Notes: a model not told the origin generated them from the sequence alone. DNA of 20,951 nucleotides from Clostridiales bacterium UBA4653 (GCA_002405565.1 DHMB01000007.1:930-21880); one strand, 5' to 3'. Positions 7,489-15,331 are shown, counted from the first letter of the stretch. A program made the numbers and translations.

Positions 7489-8031
7489 ATGAAACGCATA
7501 ATTATAATAACTCTCTCGCTCCTGCTCTGCTTATCCGCTCTGCTTGCTCCTGTCGGGTGCAGGACAAATCCGGATAAAACGGCAGAACCGGAATATACGG
7601 AAGTCGAACGGGAAGCAATAAGACTGTTTACGGAAAAATGGAGCGCTCTCATCGGCGGCGAGTCTGTAATTGACTCGGTATATATAAAGCACTGCTCCTC
7701 CGATGCCGGAAGCACCGGGGCATACAGTCTGCTCTATAAACCGGAAACAAAAAGCAAGCTGATTGAAGTGTGCAAAGCCCTTGATACGGACTCGGTCAAG
7801 CCGGGAAGCGAGGTATTTATAAAGCATTGCGACATCACCGATTTCTATCGCATAGTCATTTATAAAACCAAATCCGAACCCATGATTGAGCTCAGAATCC
7901 ATTGCACGGGCACCGTCAGAATCAGGGTATATAATGACGATATGGACTCTTATGTCCTCCACGGCGCCGGAATTGATTACGGCAACTTTGAAGAATTTCT
8001 GAAAATAAACGAATCGGAAACCGACAACTAA
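7489..8031 (+). CDS. Small lipoprotein, paralogue 2, unknown function
   Basis: A 180-residue predicted lipoprotein, tandem paralogue of the gene at 6900. The signal peptide (KRIIIITLSLLLCLSALLAP) ends APVGC, with Cys24 as the likely lipidation site. The ATG at 7489 is chosen because AAAGGAG precedes it by 7 nt and it aligns with the paralogue's start; an upstream in-frame ATG at 7417 would lie inside the previous gene. Shared features are the EVEREAIRLFTEKWSALIGG block, CKALDxDSVKPG and YNDDxDxYxLHGxGIDY. The region around 58-80 and much of the rest differ. Function is unknown; a cell-surface binding role is only a guess. Confidence 0.8.
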   Translation: MKRIIIITLSLLLCLSALLAPVGCRTNPDKTAEPEYTEVEREAIRLFTEKWSALIGGESVIDSVYIKHCSSDAGSTGAYSLLYKPETKSKLIEVCKALDTDSVKPGSEVFIKHCDITDFYRIVIYKTKSEPMIELRIHCTGTVRIRVYNDDMDSYVLHGAGIDYGNFEEFLKINESETDN

Positions 8032-8055
8032 AAAGCCGCCCAAAGGCGGCTTTTT
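8031..8055. terminator. Bidirectional terminator between lipoprotein 2 and DUF1846 gene
   Basis: AAAAGCCGCC (8031-8040), loop CAAA and GGCGGCTTTTT (8045-8055). It fills the 25-bp gap between two converging genes, with A and T tracts on both sides. Confidence 0.88.
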
Positions 8056-8056
8056 G

Positions 8057-9544
8057 TTATTTGGGATGATAAAGCTTTTTCGTCTGATACTGCGGCTCGC
8101 AGGTGACGTTGACGCCGAGCTTTTTGAAGACGTTTTCGTCAACTCTTGAAAGGATGACCGTCGAATGAGCTTCCGTACATCTCAGCTTTTCGAGCTGGTC
8201 AAGCGCTTTTGCGGCGATCGGAGCCGTGACGGCGCAGATTGAAAGCGCAATAAGCACTTCGTCCATATGCAGACGTGGATTTGAATTGCCCATATGCTCC
8301 GTTTTGAGCTTCTGAATCGGCTCGATGACGGCGGGAGAGATGAGAAGAATGTCATCATCTATGCCGGCGAGCTTTTTGAGAGCATTGAGAAGCGCTGCGG
8401 CAGACGAACCGAGAAGAGACGACGTCTTCCCCGTAACTATCGTGCCGTCCGGAAGCTCTATCGCAACTGCCGGAGCGGAAGTCTCCTCTGCTTTCTTTTT
8501 TGCCTCGATTGCGCAGGTGCGGATTTCGGGAGTTATGCCGAGCTTGCTCATTATCAGCTCAAGACGATAGATTTCGTCCTTTCCGCCCATACCCTGTCGT
8601 GCGGAACAGAGCGCATTGTAATAACGGCGGACAACCTCCTGCTTTGACGCTTCTCTGACGACTTCGTCGTCCGAAATGCAGTTGCCGACCATATTCACGC
8701 CCATATCCGTCGGGCTTTTATAGGGTGAGGAGCCGAAAATTTTAGTAAAAATAGTGTTCAGGACGGGAAAAATTTCTATATCGCGGTTGTAGTTTACAGT
8801 AGACACGCCGTAGGCTTCGAGATGGAACGGGTCTATCATGTTGACGTCGTCAAGGTCTGCCGTTGCGGCTTCATAAGCAAGGTTGACGGGATGACTTAAG
8901 GGGAGATTCCATATCGGGAATGTTTCAAACTTTGCATAACCGGATTTGATTCCGCGCTTGCTCTCGTGATACAGCTGGGAAAGACAGGTTGCCATTTTGC
9001 CGCTGCCGGGGCCCGGAGCTGTCACCACTACGAGCGGGCGGGTGGTTTCGACGTATTCGTTTTTGCCGTAGCCCTCGTCCGAGACTATAAGCGGAATGTT
9101 TGCGGGATAATCGGGAATGATATAATGACGGTAAACCTTTATGCCGAGAGAGTCAAGCCTTTTCGAAAAGTTGACTGCGGCGGGCTGATCCTTGAAATGC
9201 GAGATAACAACCGAGCCAACGTAAAGCCCGATGCTACGGAAAGCGTCAATCAAGCGGAGGGCGTCGAGATCGTATGTAATGCCGAGGTCGCCTCTTATCT
9301 TGTTCTTTTCAATGTCGTCTGCGGAGATTACGATGATTATTTCCGCGCTGTCCTTGAGCTTGAGCAACATTTTGACTTTCGTATCGGGCAAGAACCCCGG
9401 AAGGACGCGCGCCGCGTGGAAATCGTCAAACAGCTTGCCGCCGAATTCAAGATAGAGCTTGCCGCCGAACGAAGCGATACGGTCGCGAATATTTTGCGAT
9501 TGCATCTGGATATACTTGTCATTATCAAAGCCGATTTTCTTCAT
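8057..9544 (-). CDS. DUF1846 domain-containing protein
   Basis: A 495-residue protein that matches the DUF1846 (UPF0371) family along its whole length: opening KIGFDNDKYIQMQSQNIRDR, SFGGKLYLEFGGKLFDD, VLPGFLPDTK, then a P-loop-like GPGSGK at 178-183 followed by MATCLSQLYHE, and later FHLEAYGVSTVNYNRDIEIF and SPTDMGVNM. Structures in the family show Rossmann-like and DHH-like parts, but the reaction is not established to my knowledge. The ATG at 9544 is preferred over a GTG at 9550 because AAGGGG lies 5 nt upstream. It is transcribed alone from the promoter at 9578-9606. Confidence 0.93.
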   Translation of the reverse strand: MKKIGFDNDKYIQMQSQNIRDRIASFGGKLYLEFGGKLFDDFHAARVLPGFLPDTKVKMLLKLKDSAEIIIVISADDIEKNKIRGDLGITYDLDALRLIDAFRSIGLYVGSVVISHFKDQPAAVNFSKRLDSLGIKVYRHYIIPDYPANIPLIVSDEGYGKNEYVETTRPLVVVTAPGPGSGKMATCLSQLYHESKRGIKSGYAKFETFPIWNLPLSHPVNLAYEAATADLDDVNMIDPFHLEAYGVSTVNYNRDIEIFPVLNTIFTKIFGSSPYKSPTDMGVNMVGNCISDDEVVREASKQEVVRRYYNALCSARQGMGGKDEIYRLELIMSKLGITPEIRTCAIEAKKKAEETSAPAVAIELPDGTIVTGKTSSLLGSSAAALLNALKKLAGIDDDILLISPAVIEPIQKLKTEHMGNSNPRLHMDEVLIALSICAVTAPIAAKALDQLEKLRCTEAHSTVILSRVDENVFKKLGVNVTCEPQYQTKKLYHPK

Positions 9545-9577
9545 AAACACCCCTTGGGAAAAAATATTACAGCGACA

Positions 9578-9606
9578 ATTATATCATATATTCCGGCACG
9601 TTTCCA
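9578..9606 (-). promoter_or_regulatory. Promoter of the DUF1846 gene
   Basis: On the minus strand: TGGAAA (9606-9601), 17-bp spacer and perfect TATAAT (9583-9578), with a TGA extension before the -10 that should compensate for the weak -35. Confidence 0.65.
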
Positions 9607-9626
9607 CATATTTTTTCGTTTTTTTC

Positions 9627-9656
9627 AAAAAAATTTCCCGCAATTTCGAGCGGGAA
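9627..9656 (-). terminator. Terminator upstream of the DUF1846 promoter
   Basis: TTCCCGC (9635-9641) pairs with GCGGGAA (9650-9656). Read on the minus strand the stem is followed by a run of seven Ts, so it insulates the DUF1846 gene from transcripts coming from radA. Confidence 0.6.
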
Positions 9657-10022
9657 TTTTTATATTGGAAACAACACGCGGGATGACGGGAGGCCTGTCC
9701 CATACGATATGTTTCCGCTCTCCGTTAAAGCTCCCTCCCGGAGGGAGATTTGCAAGCGTGCGAAGCACCCTTGCAGGCTTCGCCGAGACGGGAGGGGAAA
9801 CCCCTCCCCTACATTGCAATACCCGTTTATGCAGGCAATGAAATGTCTGAACAAGCCAATAACCGAAGTTTCTTTTGCCTTTTTTCTTCTCGAATTGAAA
9901 ATCAAAAAAGAGCGGAAAAACGCCCCTTTTTATGAGAATATAATATTTGCGCAAAACAATTTATTGAAGTTTCTTTTGCCTACTTTTCTTTTCAAAGAAA
10001 AGTACGGTCGAAGAAAAGTAGG
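9657..10022. repeat. Gene-free region with clustered hairpins and interspersed repeats
   Basis: No credible gene lies here. Visible structure: three adjacent hairpins, CTCCCTC/GAGGGAG (9731-9747), TGCAAG-GTGC paired with GCAC-CTTGCA (9751-9775), and GGAGGGG/CCCCTCC with loop AAA (9791-9807). A GC core flanked by A and T tracts at 9904-9931 is a possible terminator for radA. The phrase GAAGTTTCTTTTGCCT occurs at 9868 and again near 9965. ACTTTTCTTT/AAAGAAAAGT form a perfect hairpin at 9982-10003, and CCTACTTTTCTT (9979-9990) is inverted at 10011-10022. A related sequence recurs at the right window edge. This looks like a composite of intergenic repeat elements. Confidence 0.65.
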
Positions 10023-11408
10023 TTATTTGAGGATTGTCAGAACCTCGAAAATGCTCTTTATGGGCATAAGCGTAACGCCGTCCGGCACCTTGCGGACTGA
10101 TTTTGCCGAGCGTGACGGCAGGATTATTTTCTTAAAGCCCAGCCTTGCCGCCTCCGTAACGCGGCTTTCGATATGCGAAACGGCGCGAACCTCGCCGGAA
10201 AGTCCGAGCTCGCCTATGCAGAGCAGCTCGTCCGGAACGGGAATATCACGCACGGAGGAAATCAGCGCGAGCGCAACGCCGACGTCGGACGCGGTTTCCT
10301 CAATTCTTATGCCGCCGATGACGTTCAGATAAACGTCAACAGAGGAAAAACGCAAGCCGAGCCGCTTTTCAAGCACGGCAAGTATCAGCGCGGCACGGTT
10401 GTAGTCAATGCCGTTTGACGTTCTTCGCGGGGCGGGAAAAACGGTGTTTGTTGCAAGCGCCTGAATCTCCGCAACTATCGGGCGTGTGCCCTCAACAACG
10501 CAGACGGCGCAGTTGCCCGAAACATTCTGCGGACGGTCTGAAAGAAGCATGGCGGAGGGGTTGTCCACCTCGCGTAGCCCTTCGTCCGTCATTTCAAACA
10601 CGCCTATTTCGTTTGTCGAGCCGAAACGGTTCTTTATCGCGCGGATGAGACGGCAGTTCTGCCTGCGCTCGCCCTCAAAATAGAGCACGGTATCAACCAT
10701 ATGCTCGAGCACCTTGGGCCCCGCAATGCTGCCTTCTTTCGTAACGTGTCCGACAAGAATGACAGACACTCCCTCTGTTTTCGCCGTGTTTATAAACATC
10801 GAAGCACACTCGCGTATCTGCGTTATGCTGCCGGGGATGGTTGTGCTTTCCGTATGATACATTGTCTGTATGGAATCGACTATTATCATATCCGGAGAGA
10901 GCTTTTTTGCACTTTCAAGTATCTTTTCGACATTTGTTTCAGTCAACAGATAGACGCTTTTGCTCTTTATGCCGAGACGCTTTGCCCGCAGGGAAATCTG
11001 CGCCGCGGATTCCTCGCCGGAAACATAAAGAACGGTCTTTTCTCTCGACATCTCGGCGCATATCTGAAGGAGCAGAGTCGACTTTCCTATTCCGGGCTCG
11101 CCGGAAAGCAGGATAACAGACCCACAGACAAGCCCTCCGCCGAGAACCCTGTCAAACTCGCCGACGCCTGTCGACGAGCGCATATATTCCGGAATATTCC
11201 CTTCTCCGAGGAGCACGGGCTCGCTGTTTTCGCTCGCGCGGACGAGCATATTCTGCCGCCCCGCACCCTTTTTCGGTTCCGACGCGGGCGCCTCGTAAGT
11301 TTCCTCCGTCATTGTGTTCCATGCGCCGCATGACGGGCAACGACCGAGCCATTTTGCGCTCTGATAGTCGCACTCGGAGCACACATAGACCGTTTTCTGA
11401 CCTTTCAA
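10023..11408 (-). CDS. radA: DNA repair protein RadA
   Basis: RadA is a RecA-like ATPase that promotes branch migration of recombination intermediates. This 461-residue protein has the full layout: a zinc finger with Cys10, Cys13, Cys24 and Cys27 (CSEC...CPSC), a Walker A motif GEPGIGKST at 103-111, Walker B MIIVDS at ~174-179, the RadA-specific KNRFG motif at 259-263, and a Lon-protease-like C-terminal domain (GGIRIEETASDVGVALALIS and on). The start is a TTG at 11408 with GGAGG 7 nt upstream, matching the family N-terminus; longer upstream readings run through the amidase gene. The TTGA overlaps the amidase TGA, so translation is coupled. It is the last gene of the 12768-10023 operon. Confidence 0.95.
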   Translation of the reverse strand: MKGQKTVYVCSECDYQSAKWLGRCPSCGAWNTMTEETYEAPASEPKKGAGRQNMLVRASENSEPVLLGEGNIPEYMRSSTGVGEFDRVLGGGLVCGSVILLSGEPGIGKSTLLLQICAEMSREKTVLYVSGEESAAQISLRAKRLGIKSKSVYLLTETNVEKILESAKKLSPDMIIVDSIQTMYHTESTTIPGSITQIRECASMFINTAKTEGVSVILVGHVTKEGSIAGPKVLEHMVDTVLYFEGERRQNCRLIRAIKNRFGSTNEIGVFEMTDEGLREVDNPSAMLLSDRPQNVSGNCAVCVVEGTRPIVAEIQALATNTVFPAPRRTSNGIDYNRAALILAVLEKRLGLRFSSVDVYLNVIGGIRIEETASDVGVALALISSVRDIPVPDELLCIGELGLSGEVRAVSHIESRVTEAARLGFKKIILPSRSAKSVRKVPDGVTLMPIKSIFEVLTILK

Positions 11409-12151
11409 TTGACTTCCTCCGTAATAGTTTCTGACATATAGTTTGCCGTCGCCGTGAAAATGCAGGCGGCAACCTTTTTTCTGTATTCCTCTGTTTTGAG
11501 CATGGCAAGCTCCGACGGGTTTGAAAGAAACCCACATTCGACGAGGATTGCCGTGCACGGGGCGTTGTCGAGAACGTATATCTCGCTCCCCGCTCCCTTT
11601 ATCTGCCTGCCGTTTTCCTTTTGAAGATAAGTGGCAACGGCCATGCGGACGTCCTCCGCAAGCACTGCCGAGCCCTCTGTTTTCTTTGAAAAATACACGC
11701 AGAGCCCCGAATATTTCGGGACGGGGAATTTGTTCATATGTACGCTTATAAAAATCGCGTTTTTATATTGCTTTGCAAGCTCGACTCTCGCTTTGAGGTC
11801 TCCGAGCTTTTTATGGGATGAATTTTCATCTCCGAGGGCGACATCCTCCGTCCTGGTCATAACCGTATCATAGCCGGCACCTTCAAAAAGGTCGCAAAGT
11901 TCCTTTGCAACCGCAAGGTTCAAGTCCTTTTCAAGGGTGCCGTCGTCAGCCGAGGCGCCGCCGTCCCTTCCGCCGTGACCGGCGTCGATTATTACAGTCG
12001 GCAACGGCTTTTTATCTTCGCCCGCCGCCGCGCTTTCCGCCTCGGAGATGAATATCCTCGCGCTGACGGTCGCAACAGCCGCCAAAAGCACCGATATGAC
12101 AAGAAAACATGAGACGAGAAAAGCCGCCCTTCCAAAACCGTATTTATTCAA
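11405..12151 (-). CDS. cwlD: N-acetylmuramoyl-L-alanine amidase, CwlD-like (Amidase_3)
   Basis: A zinc amidase that cuts the bond between muramic acid and L-alanine in peptidoglycan. In spore formers CwlD helps make muramic delta-lactam in the cortex, and this protein (248 residues, one N-terminal membrane anchor at ~8-32) resembles CwlD in size and layout. Expected zinc and catalytic residues are present: His59 in DAGHGGRDGGA, Glu74 in LEKDLNLA, His138 in SVHMNK and Glu205 in VECGFLSNPSE. The start is TTG at 12151 with GGAGG 7 nt upstream; no other plausible start exists. That ribosome binding site lies in one arm of an inverted repeat. Assignment to Amidase_3 is firm; the CwlD name is by similarity. 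Confidence 0.88.
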   Translation of the reverse strand: MNKYGFGRAAFLVSCFLVISVLLAAVATVSARIFISEAESAAAGEDKKPLPTVIIDAGHGGRDGGASADDGTLEKDLNLAVAKELCDLFEGAGYDTVMTRTEDVALGDENSSHKKLGDLKARVELAKQYKNAIFISVHMNKFPVPKYSGLCVYFSKKTEGSAVLAEDVRMAVATYLQKENGRQIKGAGSEIYVLDNAPCTAILVECGFLSNPSELAMLKTEEYRKKVAACIFTATANYMSETITEEVN

Positions 12152-12156
12152 AATAT

Positions 12157-12200
12157 ATCCTCCGCATAAGAGTTTTCGCTTGATACTATGCGCGGAGGAT
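12157..12200 (-). promoter_or_regulatory. Inverted repeat covering the amidase ribosome binding site
   Basis: ATCCTCCGCATA (12157-12168) pairs with TATGCGCGGAGGAT (12187-12200), with a CG bulge. In the minus-strand mRNA the GGAGG ribosome binding site of the amidase falls within the downstream arm, so folding would hide it. On the minus strand only a short T run follows, so a terminator reading is less likely. Confidence 0.5.
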
Positions 12201-12213
12201 GATTTTTATTCCT

Positions 12214-12768
12214 TTACTTTTTCGGTCTTGGGATGATGGTGAATTCCACCGTGCCGCAGATATATGAAAATCCCGCAAATGCCGCGGCGATAAAGGGAGT
12301 GACGAGATAAAACCATGCGCCGCCGCTCTTGCCGACAAGCGCCATCTTTACCCCCATAAACATTCCTTCCCATGTCTGCGTGATGAGGGCAAAAACGCCG
12401 TTTGCGGCGGAAAGTCCGTCGCTGTATTCTCTGAAATGGTTCAATACAAAGAAAGCAATCCCGAGCACAAGATCCGGTATTGCGGCGAAAAGTCCCGCGA
12501 CAAAGCCCTTTAAGAGATTCGGCTTTGTGCCCGCGCCTCTCGCGCTGACAGCGTCCCTCGCGCCCACGTCCCACATATAAAGGTCGATGAGATAATAATA
12601 AAAAATGATTGTGAATATGCTGAAAATAAGGGTCAGTATCTGTCTGCTCTTTGTTTCAACGCCGACGGGAAGATACACCATCACGCCGAATATCATCATA
12701 ACAATGTGCGTCTGTATCAGCTTCCAGACATTGCCCCCGATTGATTTTATCATGCTTCTGTTTTCCAT
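12214..12768 (-). CDS. Polytopic membrane protein, unknown function
   Basis: A 184-residue integral membrane protein with about four hydrophobic helices, near 18-40, 44-66, 87-111 and 151-173. It starts at an ATG with AAGGA 7 nt upstream. The last residues (IIPRPKK) are basic and probably cytoplasmic. I do not recognise a family; a YDLIDLYMWDVGARDAVS-like stretch at ~58-76 is the most polar conserved-looking part. It is first in the apparent operon with the CwlD-like amidase and radA, 62 bp from the amidase, which suggests but does not prove an envelope role. Confidence 0.78.
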   Translation of the reverse strand: MENRSMIKSIGGNVWKLIQTHIVMMIFGVMVYLPVGVETKSRQILTLIFSIFTIIFYYYLIDLYMWDVGARDAVSARGAGTKPNLLKGFVAGLFAAIPDLVLGIAFFVLNHFREYSDGLSAANGVFALITQTWEGMFMGVKMALVGKSGGAWFYLVTPFIAAAFAGFSYICGTVEFTIIPRPKK

Positions 12769-12801
12769 TTGCTATCCTTCCGTAGCGGAGCTATTGACTA
12801 T

Positions 12802-12830
12802 ATTATAGCTTTTATTTTGCCTTTCTTCAA
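12802..12830 (-). promoter_or_regulatory. Promoter of the membrane protein-amidase-radA operon
   Basis: On the minus strand: TTGAAG (12830-12825), 17-bp spacer and perfect TATAAT (12807-12802). It lies 34 bp from the start codon. Confidence 0.8.
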
Positions 12831-12857
12831 TATAAATAACATTTTTTTCGCCGAAAG

Positions 12858-12886
12858 TTTACATTTTTCTTTTTCCGTGATATAAT
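12858..12886 (+). promoter_or_regulatory. Promoter of the tyrosine recombinase gene
   Basis: TTTACA (12858-12863), 17-bp spacer and perfect TATAAT (12881-12886), with TGA before the -10. It is divergent from the promoter at 12802-12830. Confidence 0.82.
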
Positions 12887-12927
12887 CAGCTTGTGACAGT
12901 ATCACCAAAAGAGAAAGGAGAGCCGCA

Positions 12928-13932
12928 ATGGAAGAAAGAAAACCGAATGAGACATCGCCCCTGCTTGAAAGATTTCTGCGCTATAAGCTCGTCATTCAGG
13001 GCAGATCAAAAACGACGGTCTTTGAATATCACCTCGATCTGTATCTGTTTTTCAGATTTGTTATTGCGAGACGGAGCGGCATACCGACGGACAGCGAGGA
13101 ATTTGAAAAGATAGATATCTCCTGCGCAAACGAAGAATTTTCAAAGAGCATAAAAACGATAGATATTCTTGAATTCATGGCTTATCTTGCCTCGGAGAGG
13201 GGTTGCGGAACGTCAGCCAGAAGCCGTAAACTCTCGGCAATAAAGGCATATTTCAAATATCTGACCTCAGTTGAAAAAGTGATGGAGAAAAACCCCGCTG
13301 TCGATATAGAAGCGCCGAAGATAAAAAGAGCTCTGCCGAAGTTTCTCTCCCTTGACGAAAGCGTTTCCCTTCTGGACAGCGTCTATGCGGACGAGGAGTC
13401 CAAAACGAAGGAAAGGGATTACTGCATACTGACCCTCTTTCTCAACTGCGGAATGAGACTTTCGGAGCTTGTCGGCATAAATCTGACGGATATCGACCCG
13501 CAGATGAGGTCGCTGCGCGTTGTGGGAAAGGGCAATAAGGAGCGCATTGTTTACTTAAATGACGCCTGCCGCGCCGCCATAAGAGATTATATTCCCGTCC
13601 GCGGGCGTGACGGAAAGGAAATAAAGGATAAAAACGCGCTGTTTCTTTCGCGCCTGCATAAAAGAATAAGCGTAAAGACGGTGCAGTGGCTTGTCTATAA
13701 ATACCTCGGCGAAGCGGGACTCAAAAACAAGCATTATTCAACCCATAAGCTGCGTCATACGGCGGCAACGCTGATGTATCAGGAGGGCGGAGTCGACGTG
13801 CTCGCGCTGAAAGAAATTCTGGGTCACGAACAGCTCAATACCACCCAGATATATACCCATATAAGCAACGCTTCGCTTGAAGAAGCCGTCAGCGCAAATC
13901 CGCTTGCAAAGATGAAAACGCCGAAGAAATAA
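12928..13932 (+). CDS. Tyrosine recombinase, XerC/XerD type
   Basis: A 334-residue site-specific recombinase. The N-terminal SAM-like core-binding domain (~10-120) includes RYKLVIQGRSKTTVFEYHLD and ARSRKLSAIKAYFKYL. The catalytic domain has the complete residue set: Arg177 (GMRLSELVG), Lys201 (GKGNKER), His273 and Arg276 (HKLRHTAATLM), His300 (LGHEQLNTTQ) and the nucleophile Tyr309 (QIYTH). It is slightly longer than typical XerC/XerD (about 300 residues) through a longer N-terminal linker. It has its own promoter, AAAGGAG before the ATG, and no phage or integron genes beside it, so it is more likely a housekeeping Xer-type enzyme resolving chromosome dimers than an element integrase. Whether it acts as XerC or XerD cannot be told from here. 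Confidence 0.9.
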   Translation: MEERKPNETSPLLERFLRYKLVIQGRSKTTVFEYHLDLYLFFRFVIARRSGIPTDSEEFEKIDISCANEEFSKSIKTIDILEFMAYLASERGCGTSARSRKLSAIKAYFKYLTSVEKVMEKNPAVDIEAPKIKRALPKFLSLDESVSLLDSVYADEESKTKERDYCILTLFLNCGMRLSELVGINLTDIDPQMRSLRVVGKGNKERIVYLNDACRAAIRDYIPVRGRDGKEIKDKNALFLSRLHKRISVKTVQWLVYKYLGEAGLKNKHYSTHKLRHTAATLMYQEGGVDVLALKEILGHEQLNTTQIYTHISNASLEEAVSANPLAKMKTPKK

Positions 13933-13989
13933 CCCGCCCGATGTTTCCGGACAGGCAGCCTTTGGCGTAAACTCAAAAGCAAAGCGACC

Positions 13990-14008
13990 GCGCCGCAGGC
14001 GCACCTTT
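13990..14008 (+). terminator. Weak terminator candidate after the recombinase gene
   Basis: GCGCC (13990-13994), loop GCA and GGCGC (13998-14002), followed by ACC and four Ts. The stem is short and the T tract displaced. Pyrimidine-rich, loosely repeated TTCACTT/CCACTTTT units follow at 14011-14040. Confidence 0.3.
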
Positions 14009-14051
14009 TCTCTTCACTTTCCACTTTTAACCCTTCACTTATGAATAACTC

Positions 14052-14103
14052 TCCTCCCGCATGGCGAAAATTCTGTTACATAGATTTTTGCTATCCGGGA
14101 GGA
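14052..14103 (+). promoter_or_regulatory. Inverted repeat covering the SLH gene ribosome binding site
   Basis: TCCTCCCG (14052-14059) is the exact reverse complement of CGGGAGGA (14096-14103), which is the ribosome binding site of the gene at 14111. The 36-nt loop is long. This matters only if transcription starts upstream of 14052; I see no clear promoter. Confidence 0.4.
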
Positions 14104-14110
14104 ATTTTTT

Positions 14111-15331
14111 ATGAAAAAATTATTTGTTGTTCTGTATGCGCTCTGCCTTGTTTTCTGCATTTCGCTGACAGCCTTTGCCGTCAGTCTTTCGCCGGGACTT
14201 GACGTCATCCGCTCGTCGATGAAAATGGTCAAAACAAGCGTCGGAGAGAATTCCGTTTCATTCACAGCCGCCGATTTTGAAAGCTTTCTCGGCGCGAAGC
14301 CCGAAAAAATCAAAATCGTTTCCCTGCCGAGCGAAAAAGCGGGCAAACTGATGTTCGGCGAAAAGGAGGTCTCGGCGGGAGACGAAATCGACATTGCGTC
14401 CGTTTCCGCCCTGCGGTTCGTACCCGCGGCAAAGGAGGTTTCAGCCGGATTTGAGTTTTCGGCGGGAAATGATGACGAAACCTTCGTCTGCTCCGTCAGC
14501 ACCCTGCCCTCGCTCAACTTTGCGCCGACCGTAACCGACGGGGCGCTCTCCGTCGAAAAGGAAATTCCCTGCTTCGGAACCCTTTCTTCCGTTGACAAAG
14601 AGGGCGACGCCATCACGTATTTTCTCACCTCCGAGCCGAAGCACGGCGAGCTGACTCTTGACAATATCACAGGCAAATTCGTCTATTCGCCGGACGAAAA
14701 TTTCAGCGGCAAGGATCGTTTCAGATTCGTTGCAAAGGATTATTACGGAAACATCTCCGGCGAGGCGGAAATCAAAATCACCGTCTCTAAAAACAGCATA
14801 AAATACAGCGATATGGCGGGAAATGACGCATATACTGCGGCGTCTGTTCTCGGCGGGAAGGAAATTCTTCTCGGAGAGACGATTGGCGGAGAGAAATATT
14901 TTTATCCCGAAAAAACCGTCACAAGGGGCGAATTTCTCGTTATGGCGATGAGCGCCCTCGACCTCCCGACCTCGGAGTCCGCCGCAACGACCTTCGCCGA
15001 TGACGCCGACATTTCCGCATATCAGAGAAAATATGTTACAGCGGCGGTGTCCGGAGGAATAATCTTCGGCGTTGATTATGAGGACGGCAAGCGTTTTGAC
15101 GGAAACGCTCCTATAACAGCGCGTCAGGCGGCAACGATCGTTTCAAGGCTGATGTCAAAAATCTCGCCTTCTCTCTCCGAATCGCTTCCCGTTGCGGCGT
15201 CCTGCGGCGACGAAGTGACAGACGAGGGGCTTGCGGCAATGGCGTCGCTCGGATATTTTTCTGGTATGAAAGCGGACGACACGCTGACCCGCGCCGACGC
15301 GGCAAAGATAATTTATAAGATGATGAAATGA
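14111..15331 (+). CDS. Secreted S-layer-homology (SLH) protein with cadherin/Big-like domain
   Basis: A 406-residue exported protein. Residues 1-23 are a signal peptide, cut after AFA. Residues ~24-140 match nothing I recognise. Residues ~150-225 read as an Ig/cadherin-like repeat: DKEGDAITYFLTSEPKHGEL, then GKFVYSPDENFSGKDRFRFV. Residues ~235-406 hold SLH-type repeats: YSDMAGNDAYTAASVLGGKE, FYPEKTVTRGEFLVMAMSAL, FADDADISAYQRKYVTAAV, and a final TRADAAKIIYKMMK. SLH modules usually bind secondary cell-wall polymers, so the protein is probably held on the cell surface with the Ig-like part outward. The ribosome binding site GGGAGGA is 7 nt before the ATG. The gene stands alone, with a terminator just after it. 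Confidence 0.87.
   Translation: MKKLFVVLYALCLVFCISLTAFAVSLSPGLDVIRSSMKMVKTSVGENSVSFTAADFESFLGAKPEKIKIVSLPSEKAGKLMFGEKEVSAGDEIDIASVSALRFVPAAKEVSAGFEFSAGNDDETFVCSVSTLPSLNFAPTVTDGALSVEKEIPCFGTLSSVDKEGDAITYFLTSEPKHGELTLDNITGKFVYSPDENFSGKDRFRFVAKDYYGNISGEAEIKITVSKNSIKYSDMAGNDAYTAASVLGGKEILLGETIGGEKYFYPEKTVTRGEFLVMAMSALDLPTSESAATTFADDADISAYQRKYVTAAVSGGIIFGVDYEDGKRFDGNAPITARQAATIVSRLMSKISPSLSESLPVAASCGDEVTDEGLAAMASLGYFSGMKADDTLTRADAAKIIYKMMK

Noticed and set aside
9625..9954. Minus- and plus-strand open frames in 9625-9954
   Set aside because: They cross clustered hairpins and repeats, have low-complexity content and no binding sites.
11409..11558. Longer N-terminus for RadA
   Set aside because: The extension is an out-of-frame reading of the amidase gene; the TTG at 11408 has a good binding site and gives the standard RadA start.
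12928..13932. Recombinase as integrase of an element at ssrA
   Set aside because: It is about 2.4 kb from ssrA, has its own promoter, no excisionase or cargo beside it, and looks like a housekeeping Xer-type enzyme.
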